38,361 bases of DNA from an uncultured Eubacteriales bacterium (lineage in GTDB: Bacteria > Bacillota > Clostridia > Christensenellales > CAG-138). The DNA lies in NCBI GenBank assembly GCA_902802575.1, contig CADCMN010000018.1:1-38361 (forward strand), read 5' to 3'. The position numbers were made by a program, and so were the translations under genes. The notes beneath the pieces are model-generated. The model was not told where the DNA came from. It ran no database searches and saw only the letters and a list, made by a program, of their open reading frames with translations. Shown here one piece after another: positions 8,570 to 15,502 of this stretch (position 1 is the first letter of the stretch; each line of letters opens with the position of its first letter).

Positions 8570-9328
8570 TCATCCCATCAGCTTTTTATACAGCTCCGGC
8601 AGATCATAATGCACGTGATAGCGCAGGGGATGGATCAGCCGGAAGAGGGAGCGCTTATACTCCGTGCCCACCTTCACGCGATGGATCATGGTGAATCCGC
8701 GGAAGGGCGGCATGTAGCTGATGAGATCGTTGACGTCGGCAAAATTGGCGCATTCCGTATACAGGGTCGAAAGATACTTCTGCATCCGCTTCCGGTTTCG
8801 CGGCGTGCACTTGAAGGGACGCACGCTCCCGAAGGTATATAGATATGGCTTCACGCCGAAGTTGTAGTTGAGATCCTGGCAGCATAGACAAGCGATGGCT
8901 GAGCCCAAGGACCAGCCTAAGATCTCCGTAGCCGCGTCGGGATGGGCTTCCTGCAGCGCCGCCCATTTCTCCCGCACCTCCTGCTTGATAGCAAGGTACA
9001 TATTGCCCCAGCCGTGGTGGACCCGAAGCTGCAGCGGCTCGCCCTCGAACTCGATGGCGCGGTAATAGCGGCTGCCGAACTCAAACACATTGGCCACCCA
9101 GTCGATGGCGCCGAAGGTGCGCTGGAAATGGATCTGGATCACGTCCCGATCCGGCTCATAGTGGATCTCATAGTTGACTTCATGGGCGACGCCCAGCCGC
9201 TTCCCGATCCTGGTGGTATTGTATTTTACCGCCACGTACTTCACCGGATAGGTGACCCGACCGGTGTGGGTATAATCTTCACTGGTGTTGATGAAGTACT
9301 CCTCATACGGCAGCCGCCGATACTGCAT
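8570..9328 (-). CDS. Class 3 lipase-like alpha/beta hydrolase
   Basis: This 252-residue protein has the lipase_3 signature order. The nucleophile elbow GWSLG has Ser140. FGSVRPF follows after about 20 residues. NDLISYMPP then supplies the Asp, and IHRVKVG the His. The N-terminal 100 residues include HHGWGNMY, like the family's region before the elbow. No signal peptide or membrane anchor is visible, so it is predicted cytoplasmic. It has its own promoter (9374-9402) and is convergent with the GH5 gene. The substrate is unknown: it may be a lipid or an acyl ester on a sugar. It is not obviously functionally tied to its neighbours. Confidence 0.8.
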   Translation of the reverse strand: MQYRRLPYEEYFINTSEDYTHTGRVTYPVKYVAVKYNTTRIGKRLGVAHEVNYEIHYEPDRDVIQIHFQRTFGAIDWVANVFEFGSRYYRAIEFEGEPLQLRVHHGWGNMYLAIKQEVREKWAALQEAHPDAATEILGWSLGSAIACLCCQDLNYNFGVKPYLYTFGSVRPFKCTPRNRKRMQKYLSTLYTECANFADVNDLISYMPPFRGFTMIHRVKVGTEYKRSLFRLIHPLRYHVHYDLPELYKKLMG

Positions 9329-9373
9329 GCGCTTCTCCCTTCCCGGCAGCGCCGGAACGTCTGATCTGCCAAA

Positions 9374-9402
9374 TATATACCATATGCAGCTCGTTTTGTA
9401 AA
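9374..9402 (-). promoter_or_regulatory. Promoter of the lipase-like gene
   Basis: On the minus strand TTTACA (9402-9397), a 17-base spacer and TATATA (9379-9374) form a near-consensus sigma-A promoter 45 bases before the start codon of the lipase-like gene. Confidence 0.75.
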
Positions 9403-9422
9403 GAAACGTCCCAAGGATACGG

Positions 9423-9453
9423 CAAAAGGGCCGCTGCGCTCAGGCAGCGGCCC
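9423..9453 (-). terminator. Terminator of the glycerate operon
   Basis: A perfect 10-bp stem (9428-9437 with 9444-9453, loop of 6) lies 22 bases past the stop of the glycerate kinase gene. On the minus strand it is followed by TTTTGCC. Confidence 0.85.
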
Positions 9454-9475
9454 CTTGTGTTCCTATGGGTTTGCC

Positions 9476-10719
9476 TTATCGCCGCAGCAGGGCCACGGCC
9501 ACGTCGTTCACGTTGGTGCCGGTGGGACCGGTCATGATGAGGCCGCCCACCTTCTCGAGGGCGTGGTAGGCGTCATTGTTCTGGAGCACGTCGTCGATGA
9601 CGACCTTCTGGGTGAGGAGCTCCGCCGCCGTCTCATAATCGCAGTAGCCGCCCGCCGCGTCGGTGGGGCCGTCGGTGCCGTCGCTGCCCACGGAGAAGAC
9701 CGCCGCCCCGGGGAGGCCAGCGATGCCCGCCGCCGCAGAGAGAGCCAGCTCCTGGTTCCGGCCGCCCAGGCCTTTCCCAATGAGCTTCACCACGGTCTCG
9801 CCGCCGGCGATGAACGCCAGGGACGGGCCGTCGTCCCGGTGGGTCTTGAGGATGGAGGCCATAAAGCTCCCCGCCTCCCGGGCCTGGCAGCAGAGCTGGT
9901 CCGTCAGCAGGATGGGCGTGTAGCCCAGGGCTTCTGAGGTCTTGGCCGCCGCGGCGCACAGCTCCCGGACGCTGCCGTTAATCTGGGAACGGACGTTGGT
10001 GAGGGACTTGGGGGTCTCCACGCTGAGCAGGTTCCGCGCGGCGTCACTCATCTTGAGATCGTACTTCTTGGCGATCCGCTGGGCGTCCTCCGCCGTGGAG
10101 GAGTCGGGACAGGCGGGACCGGAGGCGATCATGTCCAGGGGGTCGCCCAGGATGTCGGAGAGGATCACGGCTTCCACCCGGGCCGGCCAGCACAGCTGGG
10201 CGAACCGGCCGCCCTTCACCTGGGAGAGGCGCTTGCGGATGGTGTTGATCTCAGTGATATCCGCGCCGCAGGCCAGCAGCTGGCCCGTGATGTCCTGCAA
10301 TTCCGCCGGTTCTACCAGGGGCTTCTCGAACAGGGCGCTGCCGCCGCCGGACAGGAGGAAGAGCACCGTGTCCTTTTCACTGAGGTCGCTGACCAGATCC
10401 AAGGCGGCCTGGGTGCCCTTGAAGGAGTTCTCGTCGGGGACGGGGTGGCCCGCCTCGAAGCAGTCGAAGTTGGCGATGGGGCCCATGACGTGGTCGTACT
10501 TGGTGACCACCACGCCCTTTTCGATGCGGCTGCCCATCTGCCCATCACGTCGGACGCGGCCTTGGCCATCTGCCAGGCGGCCTTGCCCGCCGCCACCAAC
10601 AGCACCCGGCCGGGGAAGGTCATCTGTTTCAAGGCCCGCTGAACGGCGGCGTCCGGCTGCACGGCGGCGATGGCTTGTTTGACGATCAGATCCGCATGGG
10701 CACGCAGTTGCTGATTCAT
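9476..10719 (-). pseudogene. gckA: Glycerate 2-kinase (MOFRL/GckA type), frameshifted by an 8-bp tandem duplication
   Basis: The product resembles type-II glycerate kinases, which phosphorylate glycerate to 2-phosphoglycerate. Visible features are an N-terminal nucleotide-binding-like part (VLLVAAGKAAWQMAKAASDVMG), the FLLSGGGSALFEKP loop and the C-terminal MOFRL-type GGRNQELAL and SVGSDGTDGPTDAAGG. The start is ATG 10719 with a GGAGG site upstream. After codon ~61 the frame breaks: the unit TGCCCATC occurs twice in tandem (10531-10538, 10539-10546). Removing one copy restores a continuous 411-residue protein reading DVMGSRIEK. An alternative ORF from 10738 only fills the shifted frame and is not a native N-terminus. 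The gene may be a recent null allele, phase-variable, or an assembly error. It forms an operon with gntP upstream. Confidence 0.88.
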
Positions 10720-10741
10720 GGTTTACCTCCTCATGCAAGAG

Positions 10742-10768
10742 GGGCTGCGCCCCATAGGAGCGCAGCCC
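10742..10768 (-). promoter_or_regulatory. Intercistronic hairpin between gntP and the glycerate kinase gene
   Basis: A 9-bp stem (10742-10750 with 10760-10768), plus two inner pairs, sits in the 64-base gap. The downstream sequence on the minus strand (CTCTTGC) is only weakly T-rich. It looks like an mRNA processing/stability element or a leaky attenuator rather than a full terminator. Confidence 0.5.
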
Positions 10769-10783
10769 GCAGGTCCAATTAGG

Positions 10784-12139
10784 TTAGATGAACAGGGAGA
10801 TCACGAAGAGGACGATGATGACCGTGATGCCCATGACGGCGGTCATGCCGGTCTGGCAGCGGTACGCTTCCTCAGTCTTCATGTCGGAGAACTGGGACAC
10901 CACCCAGAAGTAGGAGTCGTTGGCATGGGAGGCGACCATGGAGCCGGCGCCGATGGCCAACACCACGAGGACCCGAGCCAGAGGAGAGGTGTACCCCATG
11001 CTCTCCATGAGGGGCGCCATCATGCTGGCGGTAGTGATCATGGCAACGGTGGATGCGCCCATGGCCAGCTTCAGGATCATGGCGATGATGAAGGGGATGA
11101 GCACGCCGAGGCCGGAGGAAACGAGGCCGCCCACGGAATCCGCGATAGGCAGGAGCTTGAGGATAGCGCCGAAGGAGCCGCCGGCACCGGTGATGGCCAG
11201 GATGGCTGCGGAGTCAGTGACGCCCTGGGTGACCCACTTGAGGGTGTTCTTCTTCTCTTGCTGGGGGATCAGCGTCATGGCCAGGAACACACCCAGCAGC
11301 AGAGCTACCACAGGATTACCGATGAAGTTGATGAGGGTGGCAAAGAAGCCTTCGCCGAAGGGCTTGGTGGGGAAGGACGCCACAGAGGACAGAGCGATCA
11401 GCACGATGGGGAGCAGGATGGGAGAGAAGCTGTGGAACGAACCGGGGAGCTTGCCGTACTTCTCTTTCAGCTCTTCCAGAGTGTACTCGGAGTTGGCCGG
11501 GATGTTGATCTTGGAAGACACCTTCTTGGCGTAGAGGATGGCCACAAAGGTGGCGGGGATGGAGATGACCAGACCTACCAGGATGGTGAGACCCAGGTCA
11601 GCTTCCAGAGTGCCAGCCATGGCGATGGGGCCAGGGGTCGGGGGCACCAGACAGTGAGTGGCATACAAGCCGCCGGAAAGGGCCGTGGCCATCACCGCGA
11701 GGGAGGTGTTGGACTGCTGCGCCAGAGCGCGGCTGATGGGAGAAAGGACCACGAAGCCGGAATCGCAGAACACGGGGATACCGGTCACATAGCCCATGGC
11801 GCCCATGGCGACCACGCTGTTCTTCTTGCCGACCAGCTTCAAAATGGAGTTGGCCATGGTCAGCGCGGCGCCGGTCTTCTCAAGGATCGTACCGATGATC
11901 GTGCCGCAAAGGATCACGATACCGATGCTGGTCATGATGCTGCCGAAACCGTTCTTGACGGTATCGACCACCTTGGCCGGCGTGAGGCCGGAATCGGGGT
12001 ACAGGAAGCCCCAGATAAGGCCCACCAGCAGAGCGATCAACGTCATGACGATGAAGGGGTGCATCTTAAGCTTGGAGATCGCGATGACCATCAACACCAC
12101 CGATGCAATGATCAAAGCAAAGAGCAGGAATGTTTGCAT
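10784..12139 (-). CDS. gntP: GntP family permease, probable glycerate (or gluconate) symporter
   Basis: This 451-residue polytopic membrane protein has around 12 hydrophobic segments. The GntP hallmarks GYVTGIPVFCDSGFVVLSPI and HCLVPPTPGPIAMAG are intact. The family carries gluconate, glycerate and related hydroxy acids with protons. AAGGAGGG precedes the ATG. The neighbours are a CdaR-type regulator upstream and glycerate 2-kinase downstream, all on one strand, which points to glycerate as the main substrate. The acid actually carried is inferred from that context. Confidence 0.93.
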   Translation of the reverse strand: MQTFLLFALIIASVVLMVIAISKLKMHPFIVMTLIALLVGLIWGFLYPDSGLTPAKVVDTVKNGFGSIMTSIGIVILCGTIIGTILEKTGAALTMANSILKLVGKKNSVVAMGAMGYVTGIPVFCDSGFVVLSPISRALAQQSNTSLAVMATALSGGLYATHCLVPPTPGPIAMAGTLEADLGLTILVGLVISIPATFVAILYAKKVSSKINIPANSEYTLEELKEKYGKLPGSFHSFSPILLPIVLIALSSVASFPTKPFGEGFFATLINFIGNPVVALLLGVFLAMTLIPQQEKKNTLKWVTQGVTDSAAILAITGAGGSFGAILKLLPIADSVGGLVSSGLGVLIPFIIAMILKLAMGASTVAMITTASMMAPLMESMGYTSPLARVLVVLAIGAGSMVASHANDSYFWVVSQFSDMKTEEAYRCQTGMTAVMGITVIIVLFVISLFI

Positions 12140-12158
12140 AGGTTTATTACCCTCCTTT

Positions 12159-13283
12159 TTATTTCAAGGTCTGAAGACCTTGCTTCCGTTTACCGTGGAT
12201 GAGCAGCAGGCGCATGACGTATTCCTGTTGGAACTCCCCACACTCCAGCAGCCCCAGACATTTGAGCACCCGTTTCACGCGATACTGCAGGGTGTTCTTG
12301 TGCAGGAACAATTGTTCCGCCGCACGGCTGGCGCTGCGTCCGCAGGCGTAGTACGTCTGCACAGTCTGGAGCAGCGATCGCACCTCGTCGGCCCGAAAGG
12401 TCTCGTACAGCTTCGCTTCCAGGCTGTCGAGGAAGACGCTCTCCGCCGCCGCCCGATAGAGCTGATAGGCGCATCGATCCTCTGTGTCTTCCATGGTGCT
12501 GAAAGCCTTGAGGGAGACGAGCTCCAGGGCCATCGCCTCTTCGTAAGAGTGCCGCAGCTCACCGATGTTTTCACAGCCTCTGCCCAGAGAAAAGCGCAGC
12601 TGTCCGTCGCTTTGCTCCGCCTGTCGGCCCAGCTCCCGCAGGACGTCCATGCTTTTGATCAGGACCACCTTGTCTCGCTCCATGCCGACTACGCCATGAT
12701 CGTCCGAGAGACAGCCCCGGTCCTGGAGCAGGCGCATGGCCTTTTCCGGGAAATCCGGGGACTCAGCCCCCTCCGCTGCGGAAAACAGCCCTACGCCAAA
12801 GGGCGGCTGCAGTTCCAGCCGGAGGGATTCCAGCAGCACCTGGGCATGGCTCAATGATCGCTCGTCTCCGATCAGCAGATCATGGAGCAGTCGACTGCGC
12901 ATCTCACCCTCCGCCAAACGAGGGATCATCATGGCCTCCAGCTGATAGCTTTTAGTCACATAGGCTTCCACCAGCTTGGCCAGATTTTCTACCTCCGGCG
13001 GGTCGCCGAAGATACCCACCACACCGATCACCGCCCCGTTCACCCGAAGGGGCATATTGTATCCCTGCTTGGCTCCGGGATACTGGGCCAGCTGATCCGC
13101 CCGGATCGCAACAGGCTTCCCTGTCCGAACGGCTTCCAGCGCTCCCTGGTGAAAGGAGCCGATGCGATGCTTTTCCGTGGATGCGACGATGATCCCATCC
13201 GTGTTCATCACGTTGATGGTTCGCCCCCCCACCAGCTCGGAGGTGAAGGACACGATCTCGTTGGCCATATCCTCCAGAAGCAT
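12159..13283 (-). CDS. cdaR: CdaR-type sugar diacid/glycerate-responsive regulator
   Basis: The 374-residue protein has the CdaR architecture. An N-terminal sugar-diacid recognition domain covers about residues 1-135 (LVGGRTINVMNTDGIIVAST, GYNMPLRVNGAVIGVVGIFG). A central region follows. A C-terminal PucR-like helix-turn-helix (AEQLFLHKNTLQYRVKRV) ends the protein. Family members sense glucarate, galactarate or glycerate and activate uptake and kinase genes. It precedes gntP by 19 bases and follows the metallo-hydrolase gene by 9 bases, so the four genes look like one operon it autoregulates. GGAATAGGAG provides the ribosome binding site. Confidence 0.92.
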   Translation of the reverse strand: MLLEDMANEIVSFTSELVGGRTINVMNTDGIIVASTEKHRIGSFHQGALEAVRTGKPVAIRADQLAQYPGAKQGYNMPLRVNGAVIGVVGIFGDPPEVENLAKLVEAYVTKSYQLEAMMIPRLAEGEMRSRLLHDLLIGDERSLSHAQVLLESLRLELQPPFGVGLFSAAEGAESPDFPEKAMRLLQDRGCLSDDHGVVGMERDKVVLIKSMDVLRELGRQAEQSDGQLRFSLGRGCENIGELRHSYEEAMALELVSLKAFSTMEDTEDRCAYQLYRAAAESVFLDSLEAKLYETFRADEVRSLLQTVQTYYACGRSASRAAEQLFLHKNTLQYRVKRVLKCLGLLECGEFQQEYVMRLLLIHGKRKQGLQTLK

Positions 13284-13292
13284 CCCCGTCTC

Positions 13293-14126
13293 CTATTCCT
13301 CGATGAAAACGCAGTCTCCGGCCCCCAGATGACAGCCCTGGGCGCCCTCCGTTCCCTTCAGCAGCTGGTCTGTCCGTTCGCCGGAGCAGTGGCTCAGTCC
13401 CAGCGTTTCAAGGCCGTCCGCGCAAAGCTCTTGAATGGTGGCCAGTATTCGCGCATCGTCCGCTTCCATAAGATGGGTGCCGCCGTACACGGCTGCCACC
13501 GGCTTGCGGAAGAGCGTATGGACGCGAGAGATCATGTTCAGGATGCCGGGATGGGAACAGCCGCACAGCACGTACAGCTTGTCCTTCACGTCCAGCGTCA
13601 GGCAGATCTCATCGGAAAAATCGTCAGCGACGAAACCGTCCGCCGTCTGCCGCACAAAGCGGCGCGGAATGGTCTCCATGGGATGGATCCGAGGAAAGTC
13701 GCCCACCAGATACGTGTGGGGGAAGATCTCCTTGCACCCATCGACCACAGTATGACATATATCGTTTTCCTGTAAAAAAGCAGGAGTAAAGCCAGCGGAA
13801 AGATCGGTCCACCGGACCCCGTTGAATGCGAATTTGGGTTCGAAGAAGTGAGGGCCTGTATACAGGGTTTTGCAGGCGCAGCCGCCCTCGATCAAATCCC
13901 TGTATCCCGCGGCGTGATCGTAATGGCTATGGCTCAATGCCACTGCGTCCACGTGCCGCACATCCAGCCCCAGTCGATGGGCGTTTTCCCAGGGATGAGC
14001 GCCTGAACCGCAATCGAACAGCATCCTGAAAGCGGAGCTCTCCACCAAGAACGACAGCCCGTGCTCTGCGACGAGCGCTTTGTGTTCCGACGGGTTATTG
14101 TCCATCAGCGCCGTGATGCGTATCAT
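13293..14126 (-). CDS. MBL-fold metallo-hydrolase (COG1237-like)
   Basis: This 277-residue metallo-beta-lactamase fold protein has the metal motif SHSHYDHAAG (His66, His68, Asp70, His71), the later LCGCSHPGI and GGTHL, and HCSG near the C-terminus. This pattern fits the group often labelled as a dihydropterin-ribofuranosyl-aminobenzene 5'-phosphate synthase-like hydrolase; that name is homology-based and poorly tied to function in bacteria. No signal peptide is seen. It is the first gene of the glycerate operon, 9 bases before cdaR, which suggests an unrecognised step in that pathway, such as hydrolysis of a lactone or ester. Confidence 0.85.
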   Translation of the reverse strand: MIRITALMDNNPSEHKALVAEHGLSFLVESSAFRMLFDCGSGAHPWENAHRLGLDVRHVDAVALSHSHYDHAAGYRDLIEGGCACKTLYTGPHFFEPKFAFNGVRWTDLSAGFTPAFLQENDICHTVVDGCKEIFPHTYLVGDFPRIHPMETIPRRFVRQTADGFVADDFSDEICLTLDVKDKLYVLCGCSHPGILNMISRVHTLFRKPVAAVYGGTHLMEADDARILATIQELCADGLETLGLSHCSGERTDQLLKGTEGAQGCHLGAGDCVFIEE

Positions 14127-14181
14127 GCCTGGGCCCTTCCTTTCCGGGATGCTCCTTGTGTCCGATGCTTTCTATATTGGT

Positions 14182-14290
14182 AGTATACTCCATCTTTGTT
14201 TGAAAAGAAATCACTTTTCTTTGTTTTTTCGAACAAATATGATCCACTTTTTCGCGTTGTTTTTTGTTAAATGGACAAATTGCTTTGTTT
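14182..14290. promoter_or_regulatory. A+T-rich divergent control region with large dyad and CTTTGTTT repeats
   Basis: TTTGTTTGAAAA (14195-14206) and TTTTCGAACAAA (14226-14237) form a 12-bp inverted repeat with one mismatch. The octamer CTTTGTTT occurs at 14194, 14219 and 14283. On the minus strand a TATACT -10 box (14187-14182) for the metallo-hydrolase operon lies right beside the dyad, with only a weak TTTCTT -35 box inside it. A poor -35 box overlapped by a dyad fits an activator-dependent promoter; CdaR, encoded two genes downstream, is the obvious candidate regulator. Confidence 0.5.
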
Positions 14291-14305
14291 TATGACACGC
14301 TGTGC

Positions 14306-14334
14306 TGTACACTGTCGCCCAACAGGTATACAAT
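14306..14334 (+). promoter_or_regulatory. Candidate promoter of the TPR-like membrane protein gene
   Basis: TGTACA (14306-14311), a 17-base spacer and TACAAT (14329-14334) lie 26 bases before the ATG at 14361. The -35 box matches the consensus at 4 of 6 positions. Confidence 0.5.
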
Positions 14335-14360
14335 AGATTTGATTGACAGGAGGTATATGT

Positions 14361-15164
14361 ATGGCTAAAGGATTTCGTAAAAGCAAGCTTGCCTTTTGGG
14401 GCATCATGTGTCTGGGTGTGCTACTCAGTGTGCTGCTGTGGATCCGTGACAGGAACTATCCCCTCTATATCCCCATCATCGCCTCCACGTTGTCGTTGCT
14501 GATCGGCTATTTCGCCGCCTGCGTCGTCCGTAATCTGATAGCCAACTCCCTCACCACCCAGTATCTGGGATACCTGCACATGGAGCTGGATCCGGACAAA
14601 TTCATCACCGCCTACGGCCCTGTGCCCGACCGCCTGACCGAAGGCAGCCGGGATCGCGCCGTGGCCCACGCCTATCTGGCCGACGGCTATGGAGCGAAGG
14701 GGGATTTTGCCGCGGCCCTCTCCCTGTTGGAGAAGGGCTTTGACAAAGTCGATCTCAGCGACGCGGCCCTCCGCGGCTTGTATCTATCCAACAAGGGTAC
14801 GTATCAGAGCGCTTTGGGCGATCTTGTCCAGGCCAAGGAATCAGCCGTCTCTCTGCGTCAGATCATCGACGGCTGCTGGCGCAGCAAGAACGCTTTAGCC
14901 CGCAATCTGCAGGACAGCTGGCTGCTCCTGGACGCGGATATCGCGCTTCAGGAGGATCGGCTTCCGGATAAAAAGGCATTGGAAGAACTGTACGGCCGCT
15001 GCGCCTATAATCTTCGCCGGTTTGAGATAGACCGGCTGTTGACGCTTCGAGCCTTGGCAGTCGGCGACAAAGCGGAAGCGATAAAGCATTTGGAGCTGTT
15101 GAAAGAACACGGCGGAAAAACTCGTTATACCGCTTGGGCGGAGGAACAGCTCAAAGCGTGCTGA
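14361..15164 (+). CDS. Membrane-anchored protein with TPR-like repeats, unknown function
   Basis: I do not recognise a named family. The 267-residue product has two close hydrophobic segments (about residues 12-28 and 36-60). An Ala/Leu-rich helical cytoplasmic part follows, resembling tetratricopeptide repeats (AHAYLADGYGAKGDFAAALSLLEKGF, LYLSNKGTYQSALGDLVQAKES, ALAVGDKAEAIKHLELLKEHG). ATG 14361 is chosen for its AGGAGG site; the in-frame TTG at 14343 overlaps that site. It may be a scaffold at the membrane. Its 3' end overlaps the convergent acylphosphatase gene by 14 bases. Confidence 0.75.
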   Translation: MAKGFRKSKLAFWGIMCLGVLLSVLLWIRDRNYPLYIPIIASTLSLLIGYFAACVVRNLIANSLTTQYLGYLHMELDPDKFITAYGPVPDRLTEGSRDRAVAHAYLADGYGAKGDFAAALSLLEKGFDKVDLSDAALRGLYLSNKGTYQSALGDLVQAKESAVSLRQIIDGCWRSKNALARNLQDSWLLLDADIALQEDRLPDKKALEELYGRCAYNLRRFEIDRLLTLRALAVGDKAEAIKHLELLKEHGGKTRYTAWAEEQLKAC

Positions 15165-15462
15165 CGAACGGATTTACAGAGAAACTCCGTTCGCCGCTCA
15201 CAACGGGGACTTCGGCGATATCCGCGTGAGAGATGTGAATGGGGGGCTGGCTTTTGAGCAGCATATAGAACTGCCGCAGTTTCGACACCTCCCCCTGGAC
15301 CTCCAGCTCCACCCGGCCGTCGGGAAGGTTCTTCACCCAGCCGGTGAGCCCAAGGCCCCGGCACAGGTACAGGGCCGTGTACCGAAGCCCCACATGCTGG
15401 ACTTCGCCGGACAGATACAGATGCCAGCGGCTTTGCTTTTTGGAAGCGGTGCTTTCCTTCAT
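15151..15462 (-). CDS. Acylphosphatase-like protein
   Basis: This 103-residue protein has the acylphosphatase fold pattern: SGEVQHVGLRYTAL and GLTGWVKNLPDGRVELEVQG. The family's catalytic Arg and Asn correspond to Arg27 and Asn45. The usual VQGVGFR loop reads VQHVGLR, so a Gly in the phosphate-binding loop is His23. The family hydrolyses small acyl phosphates such as acetyl phosphate. The ATG lies only 9 bases after a strong hairpin and has no visible ribosome binding site. The N-terminus and expression are therefore uncertain, and weak read-through from ptsI is the only apparent source of transcript. Confidence 0.75.
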   Translation of the reverse strand: MKESTASKKQSRWHLYLSGEVQHVGLRYTALYLCRGLGLTGWVKNLPDGRVELEVQGEVSKLRQFYMLLKSQPPIHISHADIAEVPVVSGERSFSVNPFVSTL

Positions 15463-15470
15463 ACAGGAAA

Positions 15471-15495
15471 GGGGACGCGGTTTTGCCGCGTCCCC
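15471..15495 (-). terminator. Terminator after ptsI
   Basis: A perfect 10-bp stem (15471-15480 with 15486-15495, loop TTTTG) begins 8 bases after the ptsI stop. On the minus strand a modest TTTCC tail follows. It ends the PTS operon and directly abuts the acylphosphatase start. Confidence 0.75.
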
Positions 15496-15502
15496 TGTCG
15501 GA

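Noticed and set aside
9476-10738. Intact 420-residue glycerate kinase starting at 10738
   Set aside because: Its first ~70 residues are an out-of-frame Arg/Gly-rich translation; the true N-terminus is read from 10719 in another frame.
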